Positions 53,261 to 63,560 of a DNA stretch of 64,000 nucleotides are shown piece after piece. The notes below the pieces were generated by a model, which did no database searches, was not told where the DNA came from, and saw only the letters and a program-made list of their open reading frames with translations. How positions within the stretch are numbered: position 1 is the stretch's first letter; every line of letters begins with the position of its first letter. Source of the DNA: Macrocystis pyrifera (Eukaryota; Sar; Phaeophyceae; Laminariales; Laminariaceae); contig JASSKH010000024.1 of assembly GCA_031763025.1 (NCBI GenBank), positions 9,199,023 through 9,263,022 on the forward strand, in the 5' to 3' direction. The position numbers were made by a program, and so were the translations under genes.

Positions 53261-56067
53261 ATGGCGCACACGGCAAGCACGCCGCTGGTGGTAGGGGAGT
53301 CTCTGACTCCACCGAAATACGGAGAGGTGTGGACCGAGCAGGCCTCTCGTGTTTTTTACGCAGCGTACCTCGATTATGAGGAACGGCTGCAGCTCGCCAA
53401 CGCTCAGGGGGTGGTTCAGCACTCCAAAGTGAGCATGGGCCAGCTTATCCCCAATTACATTCATCGGTGTTTTGAGGGATTTTACAAGCATCAGACTACG
53501 ATGACCGCCTCGGAGTTGTTGGACGCTGTTAGGCAGCACGCTGGTTACACAACCACCAGCAACAGATTTGACACCTCGCGGGCGGCAGCGGACTTGCGTC
53601 GCGTTCTCTCAATGAGGCGCGATGAAAAGCAGGGCGGTGAAACATCCGTCAAAGACCGCGCGATGATGGTAAACTCCGCTATGGAAAAGTATTTTGCGGA
53701 GAATCACGCGGTGCATGCCATGTACCGCGCGCAGGACCGTTCGTGGTTGCCCGGACCGGCGGAATTTGTGAGCATGGCGTTGGTGGATGGCTTATGGCCG
53801 TCCGAGTTCAAAAAGTACGTAAAAGGTCAGCTAACGTACGCTGCAGGGTGGAAGAAGGACCCGGCATTGGTCATGGACCAAATTTTTTCTGCTGCAGAAC
53901 AGTGGAAATTCATCGAGGCGTATGGTCGGAAAGATGCTGCAGGGGCAGCTGAACCGCGACGCCAACAGCAGCAGAAACCGAAACAGCAGCAGTCCGCGAA
54001 AAAGTCGTTTGTTCGCGTCTGTTTCGAGTGTGGTGATCCCAACCATTATGTTTCTGATTGCCCAAAAGCTCGCGGTGGCGGCACAGCTCCCAGCAGTGGT
54101 GGGCGCGGGTCGTCAGGGTATCGCGGGGGCCGCAATGGCGGCCGGGGCAGATTCAACCATGGACGCGGGCGCGGTGGCCGTGGTGGCAATCAATTGACAG
54201 CGGGCGGTGGAACTTCTGCTGTTGCTTCTTCAACTTCTGGTGCGCCAGCGGCAGGAGCCGCTGGGTCGGGATCTGGTTCGTCTGTTGCCGGCCGAGCTGT
54301 ATACGTTGGAGGAGCTGGAACATCGGTGGGTGCTGCTGGAGCGAGAACTTCGCCATCCACCGAGCGGGCGGAGTCAGTGTCTGGTGCTGCTGCAGGGGCG
54401 GTAGCGCCGGAACCGTCTGTATATTCGACGTCTTGGTCGGGGTGGACCGCCGATTCTATTTCTTCGGCGCCGGCTGTAGGAGGGCAGCCATGGCGTCAGG
54501 TGACTCTTGGTACCGACCAGAGTTCAACGGCAGGTGAAGTGCCTGTCGATCGCAGCGCTGAGTGTTTACGCGCTGATCTCTCTTTGCCAGGGTCGGTTGG
54601 TTCGCTGATGGCGCGTGTGATCCTTGATTCGGGGTCGGCGCTCACGTCCATCGGTGTCGGCTTACTTCAGCAGCTGTCTTCGCATTTCGGCGGCGCCGAT
54701 CTGCAAATTCCGTTCGAAAATGGCCCGCAGCAGGCGAAAACCGCTACGGGTGTTTCAGTGATGGTCACGCACAAAACGGTGCCGATTGCCGTGAGTGTAC
54801 GGACGCCGTGGGGAGCGGTGAAATTGGAGCCCATCACTTTCGCGGTCATGCCTGGTACAGATAACGTCGTTCTGTTTGGCATGGCTACCATGAAAGCTCT
54901 TGGCATCGACGTCTACCGTGAAGCTCTGGAGAAGCTTCGCCCTCGCGCAGTGCCGGTATCGACCGGTGTGGAGACTCCGAGTTACCTTGCGGCGCGCAGA
55001 GTGACGGTTTCCGTGCGTGCTTTTCAGACCGAGGCTACGGTGGATGCTCCGGAGGACAAGGCGGTGGAACATTTGGTCGACCGGGGGCCAGACATGTTCA
55101 TGGATCCGGAGGAGGAGCGGACGGCCCGAGAACGGGCGTTGGAGGACAGCGTGCAGCAGGCAGAGCAGAGTGGATTAAGCGTCGGCGGAGCAACCCGTTT
55201 GCGCGAAATTTTGGCTCGTCGCGTGGGTGCTTTTCGCCGTGCGCTGTGTGGTGATCCGCCAGCGCAAGTGGAGCCGATGCGAGTGCAGCTGAAGCAACAG
55301 GCGAAGCCTGTCAAGGCAACGCCACGTCGGTACGAACCGACAAAAAGGGACTGGCTCTCGAAGTGCATTGCTGCTTTGGTGTTTTTTGGCTTTGTCTACC
55401 ACAACATCCAGGCGGTGTGGGCGAGTCCGGCGATGGCGGTGCCCAAGAAGGACTCTTTCCGTTTGGTGAGCGACTACTCGGCGGTGAACGCACAGGTGGA
55501 GAAGTCCCCGGGCGTCATGCCCAACCATGAAGACATGGGAGATCTGCTGGGGGCGCGTTTCTTCGGCAAGCTGGACCTACTTCAAGGGTACTGGCAGATG
55601 CCTTTGGCTCCGGAGGCGCAAGACGTCTTCACCATGGCGACAAGCGACGGTTTGTTCACGCCTACCCGTGTTCCCCAAGGTGTTTTGAATGCGACTTCTT
55701 ATTTCCAAGGTGTCATGACTGAAGTGTTGCGTGGTTTGGATTGCAAAGTTTGGGTCGATGACGTTTTCTTTTTCGCAGACACCGAAGAAGCTCTTCTGCA
55801 GCTGCTTGATGACATTCTTGAACGCCTGGAGAATGTTGGACTGTTTGTCGCCGCCCACAAGTGTACCTTCTTCTCTCGTGAACTGGTCTGGTGTGGTAAG
55901 GTGTATTCCAATGGTGTCGTGTCCCATGACCCCGCTCGAGTGCAAGGTTTAAGTGAAATGCGTCGTCCCGAAAACGCTGGAGAACTAATGCAATTCTTGC
56001 AGGCTGTCAACTGGTTGCGTACATCGTTACCACGTTTAGCGGAAACGGTAGCACCGTTACGTGATTT
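53261..56067 (+). CDS. Gypsy-3 gag-protease-reverse transcriptase
   Basis: A long gag-pro-RT fusion frame. Residues 1-230 are gag-like and helical. A CCHC zinc knuckle C-F-E-C-G-D-P-N-H-Y-V-S-D-C is at 254-267, followed by a G/R-rich linker. Aspartic protease has I-L-D-S-G-S with D456. Reverse transcriptase contains F-R-L-V-S-D-Y, F-G-K-L-D-L-L-Q-G-Y-W-Q-M-P, R-V-P-Q-G-V-L-N-A-T and the catalytic W-V-D-D (831-834) in place of Y-x-D-D. That variant and the wording around it match Gypsy pols I know from Phytophthora. At about 56067 one base has been lost (T-run before TGGAGGAG), so reading leaves the true frame and stops at 56239. Upstream in-frame ATG choice: 53261 is the first. Confidence 0.85.
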
Positions 56068-57055
56068 TTGGAGGAGCTCCTTGTTGGGGCTACACGTCGG
56101 ACTAAGCGAGTGGCGCGCAATCGTGTCATCAAGGATACCGCGTGGACGGAGGATCGGGTGCGGGCGTGGAATGCCGCACGGGGTTTGGTGGCGCAAGCAG
56201 TGCCGCTTCATCATCCTCGTCCCGGGTGCGTTGTTTTGATGTTTCCTGACGCTTCTGATTTCCATTGGGGTAGTTTTCTCACCCAAGTGCCTGAACACGA
56301 ATTTCGCAGTGGATTGGCGTTGGAAAGCATGTCTCACGAGCCTCTCGGATTTCTGAGTGGTTCGTTCACAGGTTCGCAGTTGCGCTGGGCGACTGTCGAC
56401 AAAGAAGGTTTTGCGATCGTTAATACGTTCCGGAGGCTCGAATACCTGCTTTGGGGTGGTGTTCATATCTTTACTGATCATCGAAACTTGCAGTACATTT
56501 TCAATCCGGAGAAGTGTGTCACGACGGTCACAAAGACCATGGCACAACGCCTAGAGAATTGGAAGGGTGTTTTAGGACAATACCGCTATGCAATCGAACA
56601 CATCCCTGGCGATCGAAACTGTTGGGGGGATCTGTTGTCTCGTTGGGTCAAAGTTCCTACGGTGCCTGTTCGTTCGGTTGCCGTGCACAGCCCATGTAAT
56701 GCTGACGATTCGCTTCCCGCATTGGATGTGATTCGTGCCTCGCAACAAAGGTCTGTCGCTCGTATCGGCGTTGGTGTTCATGAATTTTCGACAACCTTCG
56801 GTCAAGCTACCTTGGCCGATGATGGTTTGTTTCGTGTGCGTGTTGGGGTGCGTGACGTCTTGTGGATTCCGCCGGATGATCTTGCTCTTCAAACTCGTTT
56901 GATGGTGTGCGCGCACATGCGCTCGGCTGGTCACCGTGGTGTGGCGCCGACTTTGTTTCGCCTGAAGGAATATTGTGTTTGGCCTCACATGGATTCTCAG
57001 GTTCGCGAATTCGTTCGCCAGTGTTTGCACTGTGTAGACACGCGTGCAGGTGCAC
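56068..57055 (+). CDS. Gypsy-3 RNase H and integrase N-terminus (truncated)
   Basis: Continues pol in the next frame after the one-base loss: E-E-L-L-V-G-A-T-R-R-T-K-R-V-A. RNase H shows F-P-D-A-S-D-F-H-W-G-S-F, D-K-E-G-F-A-I-V and I-F-T-D-H-R-N-L, and ends G-D-R-N-C-W-G-D-L-L-S-R-W. The integrase zinc finger is present (A-H-M-R-S-A-G-H-R-G-V, then R-Q-C-L-H-C). Directly after it the sequence returns to the 42-bp element, so the DDE core is gone. The frame remains open to 57204 through the host element by chance. Confidence 0.8.
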
Positions 57056-58298
57056 TCATTCTATTAATTGTAATTGCCCGGACATTTGATTTAGAAGGCG
57101 GTCTGCTAATTAAAATTGTCCGGACAATTTATTTTGGAGCAGTGTATAAATTGGAGTTGTCGGGCCCATTGAACTTGGAGACTGTATTACATTTTTTTTT
57201 ATAAATTTTGAAATACGTCAGCTGTGAGTTCGACTGATTAAATAGTTGATACTCAACTTTGCAAGCTGCGTAATACGCCTCGTCTATATTCCATTTTTAC
57301 CTAATTTTACAATTATTGTTGTCGGGACAATTAATTTTGGCGACAGTCAGTCAAGTGAAACTGTCCGGTCAATAAATACGCGGGGCCGTCTATCAAGAAT
57401 TGGAATTTTCGGGACAGTCGGAGACGGTCTGTTATTTGGAATTGTCGAGACAATTGATTCAGAAAGACGGTCTATTATTAATAATTAAGATTAACTGGAC
57501 AATTTATTTAGGAGAAGGTCCATTAATTGGAATTGGGCGGACCATTGATTACGGAGACTTGCCTGAGAAGGAATTGTCTGGATAGTAGGGCCAGGTATGG
57601 GTCATTTAACAGAAATTGTCTGGATAATAGAGCTCGATGCGTTTCAATTAATTAACTGGAAATAGGGACCACAATAGACAGTCAATTGCTATAGTAAGCT
57701 ACTAATAAATAATAGAGAATTGGACGACTGTCTATTGCCCAGTTTGTGCTGACAGGTTCACACCCAATCATTTGCTCGGTACTTTGCTCTGCGTTATAAT
57801 ATCAATTCAACGGGGAGTGTCTATCAGAATTCAGAATACAACAGATAGGTGCAAGGCCATAACATTTCTCGAGCAATTGATTTCTCGGGCGTCTGAAATG
57901 AGTTGTACGGACACCTCTAACTACTTTCCAATCGCCGAAAACCGTTTGGGCAATTGTTTATTTGACAGCAGCACCCGAAATCAATTGTTTGGGTAATTCC
58001 ATTTAATAGGCAGCAACAGAAATCTATTGTATACATAGACAAACCCAATTAATAGACAACACCCGAAATCAACTCTCTGGACAATCAAGTGTCTGCACAA
58101 TTCTAACCAGTGGACCAGCACTCGCAGTCAATTAATTGGCTGGATATTGTAATCCAATTAATTGGCAGTCTCCTGAATCAAAATTGTTTAGACAACCCCA
58201 ATTCATAGACAAACTCTCGAAAACTGTTCATCACACAATTCCAATAAAATGACGGTCTTCGAAATCAGTTGTCTGGACTCGGACAATTCCAGTTGTAG

Positions 58299-59149
58299 GA
58301 CACGTATTATCGTGAAACTTGTTTTCATGATACTCCGCCAATATTTTTTTCGTTTGATTTGATCTGCAACTGATTGGTCGACAAGTTAATCACCAGGCAG
58401 GCGCACAGTAAGGAAGAAGACCGTCTACCGTACGTAGTACTCTACTCGTACTCGTGGGGGTGTACGCGCAGGGGGGGGGTGATATCCTTTAGAAGGTCGG
58501 CGAGTTGAAAGCAGACCATCTAGTAAAAAGGGCCCGTCTTAACGAGAAACATTTTTCGTGATAATCGAGCAAGAAAAAACGAATTTGATTTAATTTGATT
58601 ATAATTTCGTGAAAAATGTGTCTTTGGGTCCTACCAATGAATACTAGCGTATTTGGCTGAAAAATCGAATAACCCAGTCAAGAAACACTCGAGGGCAACC
58701 AACGAGGCGAGCGACGGCCCTCGTCCTCCTCGGGGCGCCAAGGTTAGCGACCAATTGTTTCTGCCGACACCGCCGAAGCGGCTATCGCTCTTGGGATATC
58801 TTGGGTGGCTGGCGCAGCCCCGAAGCCCCACGCAGGCAACGGCGACGGTTACACCTTTCATCTATTGGTACGTTGGTGTACACTAACAGTCAAACCAAAC
58901 CCTGACGAAGCATGATCATCAGTGCGAACCTCTTATCAGCGCCGTCGGCTGTACATGTGATACCTATCTATCTATGTAGCCCTGTTGTTTTTGTAGTACA
59001 TGTGGCACTTAAATTAAATGGCTCTGTTGCGTTTTGCTTTTTTTAATCGTCATCAACTAACTCTATGAGCACCTATTGCTCATCCCCTCTGTCCAAGCAT
59101 GCCAACGATTCAATACCTCTCCACAAACCCCAGATTTCAGAGTTCTTTT
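58299..59149. other. No recognisable gene
   Basis: Includes a G-run (58471-58479) and an open frame in both directions at 58631-58886 (plus: L-F-L-P-T-P-P-K-R-L-S-L-L-G) without known domain. Confidence 0.5.
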
Positions 59150-59435
59150 TTTTTACTTTGAAATCAACTGCCTGCACGATTCCAAACATTGAATAATCGC
59201 CCAAACCATTTGTCTGGACAATTCCAATTAAAACACAGGCTCTTTAATCAATTGCAGACACAACAGACTATTGAAATTGGAATTGTCCGGGGTCTCCATT
59301 AATACCTACCAGGTATTGACCGCCTATTTTTGTGGTCGCTAATTCCAACTAGTCATACTGCCGTACTAAATAGTAAGTGAATCGAATACTGTTGTCCAGA
59401 CGATTCAATTTTATAGGCAATCTCCGTAATTACTA

Positions 59436-59520
59436 TTACGGGGGGGCATAGTAAATAGGACCTATGGCAGACACAAAACCTATATATTTACCTATTTTTA
59501 ACAACAATATTCGGTCCTAT
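59436..59520 (-). mobile_element. TTACGGGGG MITE, copy 2 (truncated)
   Basis: One end (TA|TTACGGGGGG) is intact. The interior runs in the opposite direction to the other copies and the second end stops at GGTCCTAT. Confidence 0.65.
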
Positions 59521-59558
59521 TATTATTTAGAAGGTCTGTTATAAAAAAAACTAAAATA

Positions 59559-59663
59559 TTACGGGGGGTCATAGTAAATAGGACCAAATATTGTTTGTAA
59601 AAATATGTAAATATATGGGTGTTTGTGTGTACCGTTGGTCCTGTTAACTATGGTCCTCCGTAA
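59559..59663 (+). mobile_element. TTACGGGGG MITE, copy 3
   Basis: 105 bp, ends TTACGGGG...CCGTAA, TA on each side (59557-59558, 59664-59665). It has the same interior as 28055-28159 (GGACCAAATATTG, GGTCCTGTTAACTA). Confidence 0.8.
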
Positions 59664-61042
59664 TAAATCAACTGTCTGTCCCGACAACTCCAAAAAATGT
59701 GGTCTTCTAACTCAATTGATCCTACTATTCCAATTAATTAGTATTAAAGATAGCTACGTTGTTACGCAACAGCAGCGTTGGCAGTAGTCAGTTGCTACAC
59801 AACAACAATAACAGCAGTAGTCAGTAGCCTATCGATTCGCTGTCGGGACATAGCTAGTCATCTGTTGATATAGTTCGTAGAGTACAACAGTAGTACACTG
59901 AGCTGTCATACGAGTAGCAGCTTTTTCAGAATGCGGGATTACTTGTTACGGTTCAGTACGCGGTGGAACTGTAGAACCCCGAAAAACAGGTTGAATTCTC
60001 CCGAGTTTTGCTTGTTTTAGTTTTGAGGTTACACTGCATTTCGAGGGTCCGGGGTCCCTCTGCAGTATTTTTGTTTTGAGTTATAGATCGAGATGCGACA
60101 CACGTGCACAACGCACACTCGCCCACTCTCCTTCTCTCCCCACCTGTCTCCTCTGCGAGACCGCAATAATCAACTACAAGGCCTTGGAGTGCCATCTCTT
60201 TCATCATCAGCTCTTTCGAGCTCGAAGCTCATGCCTTACCAGTCGGTTAACATCGATTGAAGTGCCACATGCAAGGATAATTATCAATAATTAGTCAATA
60301 GTCTCCAAAATTAGTTGCCCGAACAATTTCAACTAGCAGACGGCCTTCTAAAAATCAATTGTCAGAGCAATCTCAACTATTATATTGTAATTTAATAGAT
60401 TTGTCCGGACAATTTCAACTACAGCAGTAATAATAGAAAATCTCTTATATCACTTGTCCAGTTGTCCAGACAATGCCAATCGGCAGACGGTCTCCTAAAT
60501 CAATTGTTGGTACAATTCAACCTCTTCTTATTAATAGTACATGCCTGGTGCGAATCATTTTGTTTTTGTTCCAAGGTGTATTTTATTCGACCGAATCCAA
60601 CAGCAGTCCCGACACATGTACGTGATCACTGAGTAGATACTTCCATGGCACTCATGACATAGCTTTGGCTACCGCACAACCTCTGGTGTGTACCTGTGTG
60701 TACTTATTGACTGTCCTGGCTGGCGGCAATTATAGCTGTGCTGTCCTGTGCTGCTCTCTGCCTGCGATATGAATACCGTTACATGTAGCTTTGCTACGAG
60801 TATGCTCCCACCAAGCAGTAAGTACTCTTTCTCTTGTTATGTGTACGAGTGTACACAAGATTGCAAGACCTTATAATACCTACCAGATCCTGCTGTTCTG
60901 TTGCGTACTGGTACTGCTGTATCACATGAAAACCGTGATACGGAACAGATCACTCCTAACTGGATGGATACTGCCTACGTACTGCAGCAAAAACTAATGA
61001 TGTTGTATCAGGTAACAACCCTGTATTATCAAGCCGCGACTA

Positions 61043-61147
61043 CTACGGGGGACCATAGTAAATAGGACCAAATATTGTGGGTAAAAATAGGTAAACAATT
61101 AGGTTTTTGTATGTAGCATAGGTCCTATTTACTATGGTCCCACGTGG
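61043..61147 (+). mobile_element. TTACGGGGG MITE, copy 4
   Basis: 105 bp, with ends CTACGGGGGACCATAG and complement of CCACGTGGGACCATAG, flanked by TA. TIR similarity extends to about 30 bases (CATAGTAAATAGGACC). Confidence 0.8.
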
Positions 61148-61344
61148 TAGATGACACGGACTACTGCTGTAGTAATCTGTGCTCTCTGTAGCAAGACGCA
61201 CATTTTGAGCACTTTTATTTACGCACTATTTACGGCTCGCGGTGGGGGGGCGCACCACGGGCTGGAAGCCTAGCTAAGTATAATCCTAGTACGCCTAGTA
61301 GCCTGAGTTATCCAGCGAGAAATGCCCGTGGGCGTTCGTTGTTC

Positions 61345-61600
61345 CCTTTTAATCGTTCTTTCTGCCTGTCGACATCCTCCAGCACAACCAGTCAGTGTCC
61401 GCGCAGGATCTTCAATGCTAGAGAGATACAACCTCTGTGGCTACAAAACTACGCCACAGAGATACAGCACTACACGGTTATGCAGAAGTAGACAATATGC
61501 GATGCCATGCCATCGTACTGGATACGACAGGCAAGACAAACCCATGCTATGACAGCGAGAAAACGAAAGAAGCTAAACCAACAAATCGTACGAACGAGTT
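61345..61600 (-). mobile_element. LINE 3' end, copy L9
   Basis: Minus-strand LINE terminus (TTCTTTCTGCCTGTCGACAT, CAGTGTCCGCGC, GAGAGATACAACCTCTGTGG, CGCCACAGAGATA). It has no microsatellite tail on its 3' side and fades into unrelated sequence. Confidence 0.7.
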
Positions 61601-61756
61601 GCATATACGTATGAAAAGGGGAACATATACCCTAATAATGCGAGTATACACCCCCCGGGGCGCTACGATTTTGCAGGGGCGATACGAAGAAACAAAAAAA
61701 CACACACACACCTCTAACACACAGCAACAACAGCAAGGTAGCAGCAGGTGTTTATC

Positions 61757-62010
61757 ATGTCGCAACCCAGCAGCATCGACAAGGCACCCAGCACCGACAA
61801 ACGCACTGACGATCAATCAAACTCTTGGGGAAACTTGCGTCGTCCTGGCGAAGGGGCGCCCACGGGGGAAGGCACGCCGGCCCCCGTTCCCGCGCCTGTT
61901 GCTCGGGTGGTACAGCGCGGACCAGTCCCTCCCGTTTACCCCCCGACATTTGAATGAACTGGAGCGTTCAGTGGGCCGAAGGGGCGGCACTCCTGCTCGA
62001 CAGCGATGAA
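61757..62010 (+). CDS. Short open frame, unknown, possible gag-like start
   Basis: ATG at 61757 opens M-S-Q-P-S-S-I-D-K-A-P-S-T-D-K and a proline/glycine-rich stretch to P-P-T-F-E at 61954. Just beyond, other frames continue open (V-Q-W-A-E-G-A-A-L-L-L-D-S-D-E-A). It could be the N-terminus of a retrotransposon gag or a host exon. No domain is recognised. Confidence 0.25.
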
Positions 62011-62261
62011 GCTCAGGGTGATCGACTACACCCGCCTCCGCTGCAGCGACGGCGGCCTAGTGGGAAACCGTGGAGCGGCGACCGCGCTGGGACAGGGGCT
62101 GTATCCGCGTCTGACTTTCTCTGTTTTGCCGTTGTTGCGCAAACCATGACCAATCCACATCCATCCCAGGCATGCAGTTTCCTATGAAAAACACCCATCA
62201 TTTGCCTGCGTCGGAAACATCTCCATCCCCCACACTCAAAATACTTGCCAGCTCGGCCCCG

Positions 62262-62420
62262 GGGCGTTTACCCAACAAACGATGGAGGGGGCGTTTACTG
62301 TGAGGCCGAGGCGTTTTTCGCATTTTTGGTTTGACAGGGGGCGTTTACTCCGGATTTTGCCCGTTCTCGCTAAAAATAACGCCCCGAGACGTTTACTGTG
62401 AGGGGGGCGTTTACTCCTAT
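62262..62420 (+). repeat. GGGGCGTTTACT repeat
   Basis: Six copies of (G)GGCGTTTAC with variable spacers at about 62265, 62290, 62310, 62340, 62390 and 62408. Its parent element is unknown. Confidence 0.6.
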
Positions 62421-62476
62421 TTTCACGGTACGCTTGTTTGTATTTGTTTTTCTCATGTGTCTGGAAATATTACTGA

Positions 62477-62692
62477 TAAGGGTCCATATTTACGAGGAGT
62501 GTTTTTCAGTGTTTTTTCAGTAAATTCTCGAAATTTCGGTATTTTTCCCTAGTTTTTTCCAGTATTTTCCCGAAAATTCGTACCGAAAAATGCCGAAAAT
62601 ACTGACGAAAATTAACGAAACTTCCGGAAAATACTGAAAAAAAACTGAAAATAAAACTGAAACACAGTCCTCGTTAAAATTGACCCTAAGTA
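62477..62692. mobile_element. Hairpin-type inverted-repeat element
   Basis: Imperfect inverted ends AGGGTCCATATTTACGAGGA and complement of AGGGTCAATTTTAACGAGGA, with inner inverted blocks TTTTTTCAGTA/TACTGAAAAAA. About 216 bp and almost wholly self-complementary. There is no clear duplication. Confidence 0.5.
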
Positions 62693-62699
62693 GTTCTGG

Positions 62700-63240
62700 A
62701 CCGAACACCCAAGCGTCTCCTGGTTCCCGGGTTTCCGGTCACTCTAACATTTAGATGTTTTACCGGGACAGAAAAAACATCATCATCTTAACACGCTGCG
62801 TTTAGAACTTCGGCTGGTTCGTGCTTACCGGGGAGCGACGGTGACTTGTTAGAGGTGGTTCATCACAGCAGTTTTTGCGTTTATTTCGAGATCGATCCCC
62901 CACAGGTTCTCAACAGAGGCCTACAACTTGACTAAGACGTGCTCCAGCGGTCGCAATTGGTGGAACTTTGGGGTGCGCAAAATGAGACAGAGAACAACCC
63001 CTATCTGAACGTTTGCACTTCAATTGCGGACAGCTACATCTAGCTCCTCACAGGAAAGTACAGCCCGCTAACATGAGAGATGTTCATGATCGGGTGTATG
63101 AGGGCATCGGGTGCGCTAGACTGCAGTCGTAGGCAGCGAGAAATGACTCACGACGTGTTTTCGTGTATTCGAAGTTGCGAACGAGTAGCACGAAAAGCTC
63201 GCAAAAACGCTAAATGTTTCGTTTCACGCAAGAGAGCATA
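62700..63240. other. No recognisable gene
   Basis: Short frames only. Confidence 0.5.
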
Positions 63241-63560
63241 GCACAATGGCTACATCACCGATGAAGAAATGGCCTTCACTAAAAGATTTCTGTTCTCGAG
63301 GCGAATGACATATCTCTCACGGAGTCGTCGTTCAAGATACTGCTGGGCGCAACTCCGCGTTCCCATGATGGGTAGTACGTTATTGGGCCAAAAAAAGTGC
63401 AAAAATGCTCTAAAAGGCTCAGAAATCTCGGCTATTTGCGTCAACCATTCTACCACCACGAAGTACGGATCTTGGTTGCAAGTTCGGCACTCAAATAACA
63501 AGTCGTACGTACATGTTGCCGAAACGCCTGCGTGCGGGTACTTGATGACGCACTCCTGAG
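63241..63560. CDS. Two-way open region, unknown
   Basis: Both strands are open. Minus (63250-63501) reads P-Y-F-V-V-V-E-W-L-T-Q-I-A-E-I-S-E-P-F and R-S-C-A-Q-Q-Y-L-E-R-R-L-R-E-R-Y-V-I. Plus (63269-63559) reads T-D-E-E-M-A-F-T-K-R-F-L-F-S-R-R-M and Y-C-W-A-Q-L-R-V-P-M-M-G. Either could be an exon, and neither resembles a family I know. Confidence 0.25.

Larger units (their letters stand above)
52820..57059 (+). mobile_element. Gypsy-3: oomycete-type Ty3/Gypsy element, 3'-truncated
   Basis: Inserted in copy B between TATACTGTCT (ends 52820) and CTATTAATTG (57061); copy A is continuous at this point (7199-7215). It has a 5' leader of about 440 bp that may include part of an LTR, then gag, protease, reverse transcriptase, RNase H and the integrase zinc finger. 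It stops before the integrase core, and the 3' LTR is missing. There is no matching target duplication, so a deletion removed the right part. Confidence 0.8.
49463..57745 (+). mobile_element. 42-bp palindrome element, copy B, with nested insertions
   Basis: Starts ACCCTGGACAATT as copy A does and follows the same order: left array (49480-49990), unique block (50000-50330), inverted array (50340-50850), second unique block (50860-50905 and 51336-51500), right array (52692-52819, 57060-57620) and right end (GGGACCACAATAGACAGTC at about 57667, ending near 57745). Three insertions interrupt it: 50906-51335, 51503-52683 and 52820-57059. The right terminus has decayed (TTGCCCAGTTT). Confidence 0.75.
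46935..58298 (-). mobile_element. 42-bp palindrome element, copy D, split by nested insertions
   Basis: A reverse-oriented copy of the element at 5523-7718 in three pieces: 46935-47460 (equivalent to the right third of A, starting at the ACCCTGGACAA end), about 48666-49446 (middle array) and 57762-58298 (unique segment and left array). The gaps hold an insertion at 47461-48665 and the whole of copy B at 49463-57745. The far end, without a recognisable ACCCTGG terminus, is eroded. Confidence 0.7.
59150..60525. repeat. Degenerate 42-bp units with MITEs and unrelated inserts (copy E)
   Basis: 42-bp-type units (TTTGTCTGGACAATTCCAATT at about 59210, CTGTCC-GACAACTCC near 59675, TTGTCCGGACAATTTCAACT at about 60400) are separated by two MITEs and by unique DNA at 59745-60295. 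It probably represents a further decayed copy of the element. Confidence 0.6.

Noticed and set aside
61547..61816. Minus-strand frame with CLVDAAG and FVSSYRPC
   Set aside because: Translation of A-rich and microsatellite sequence opposite a LINE end; no support.
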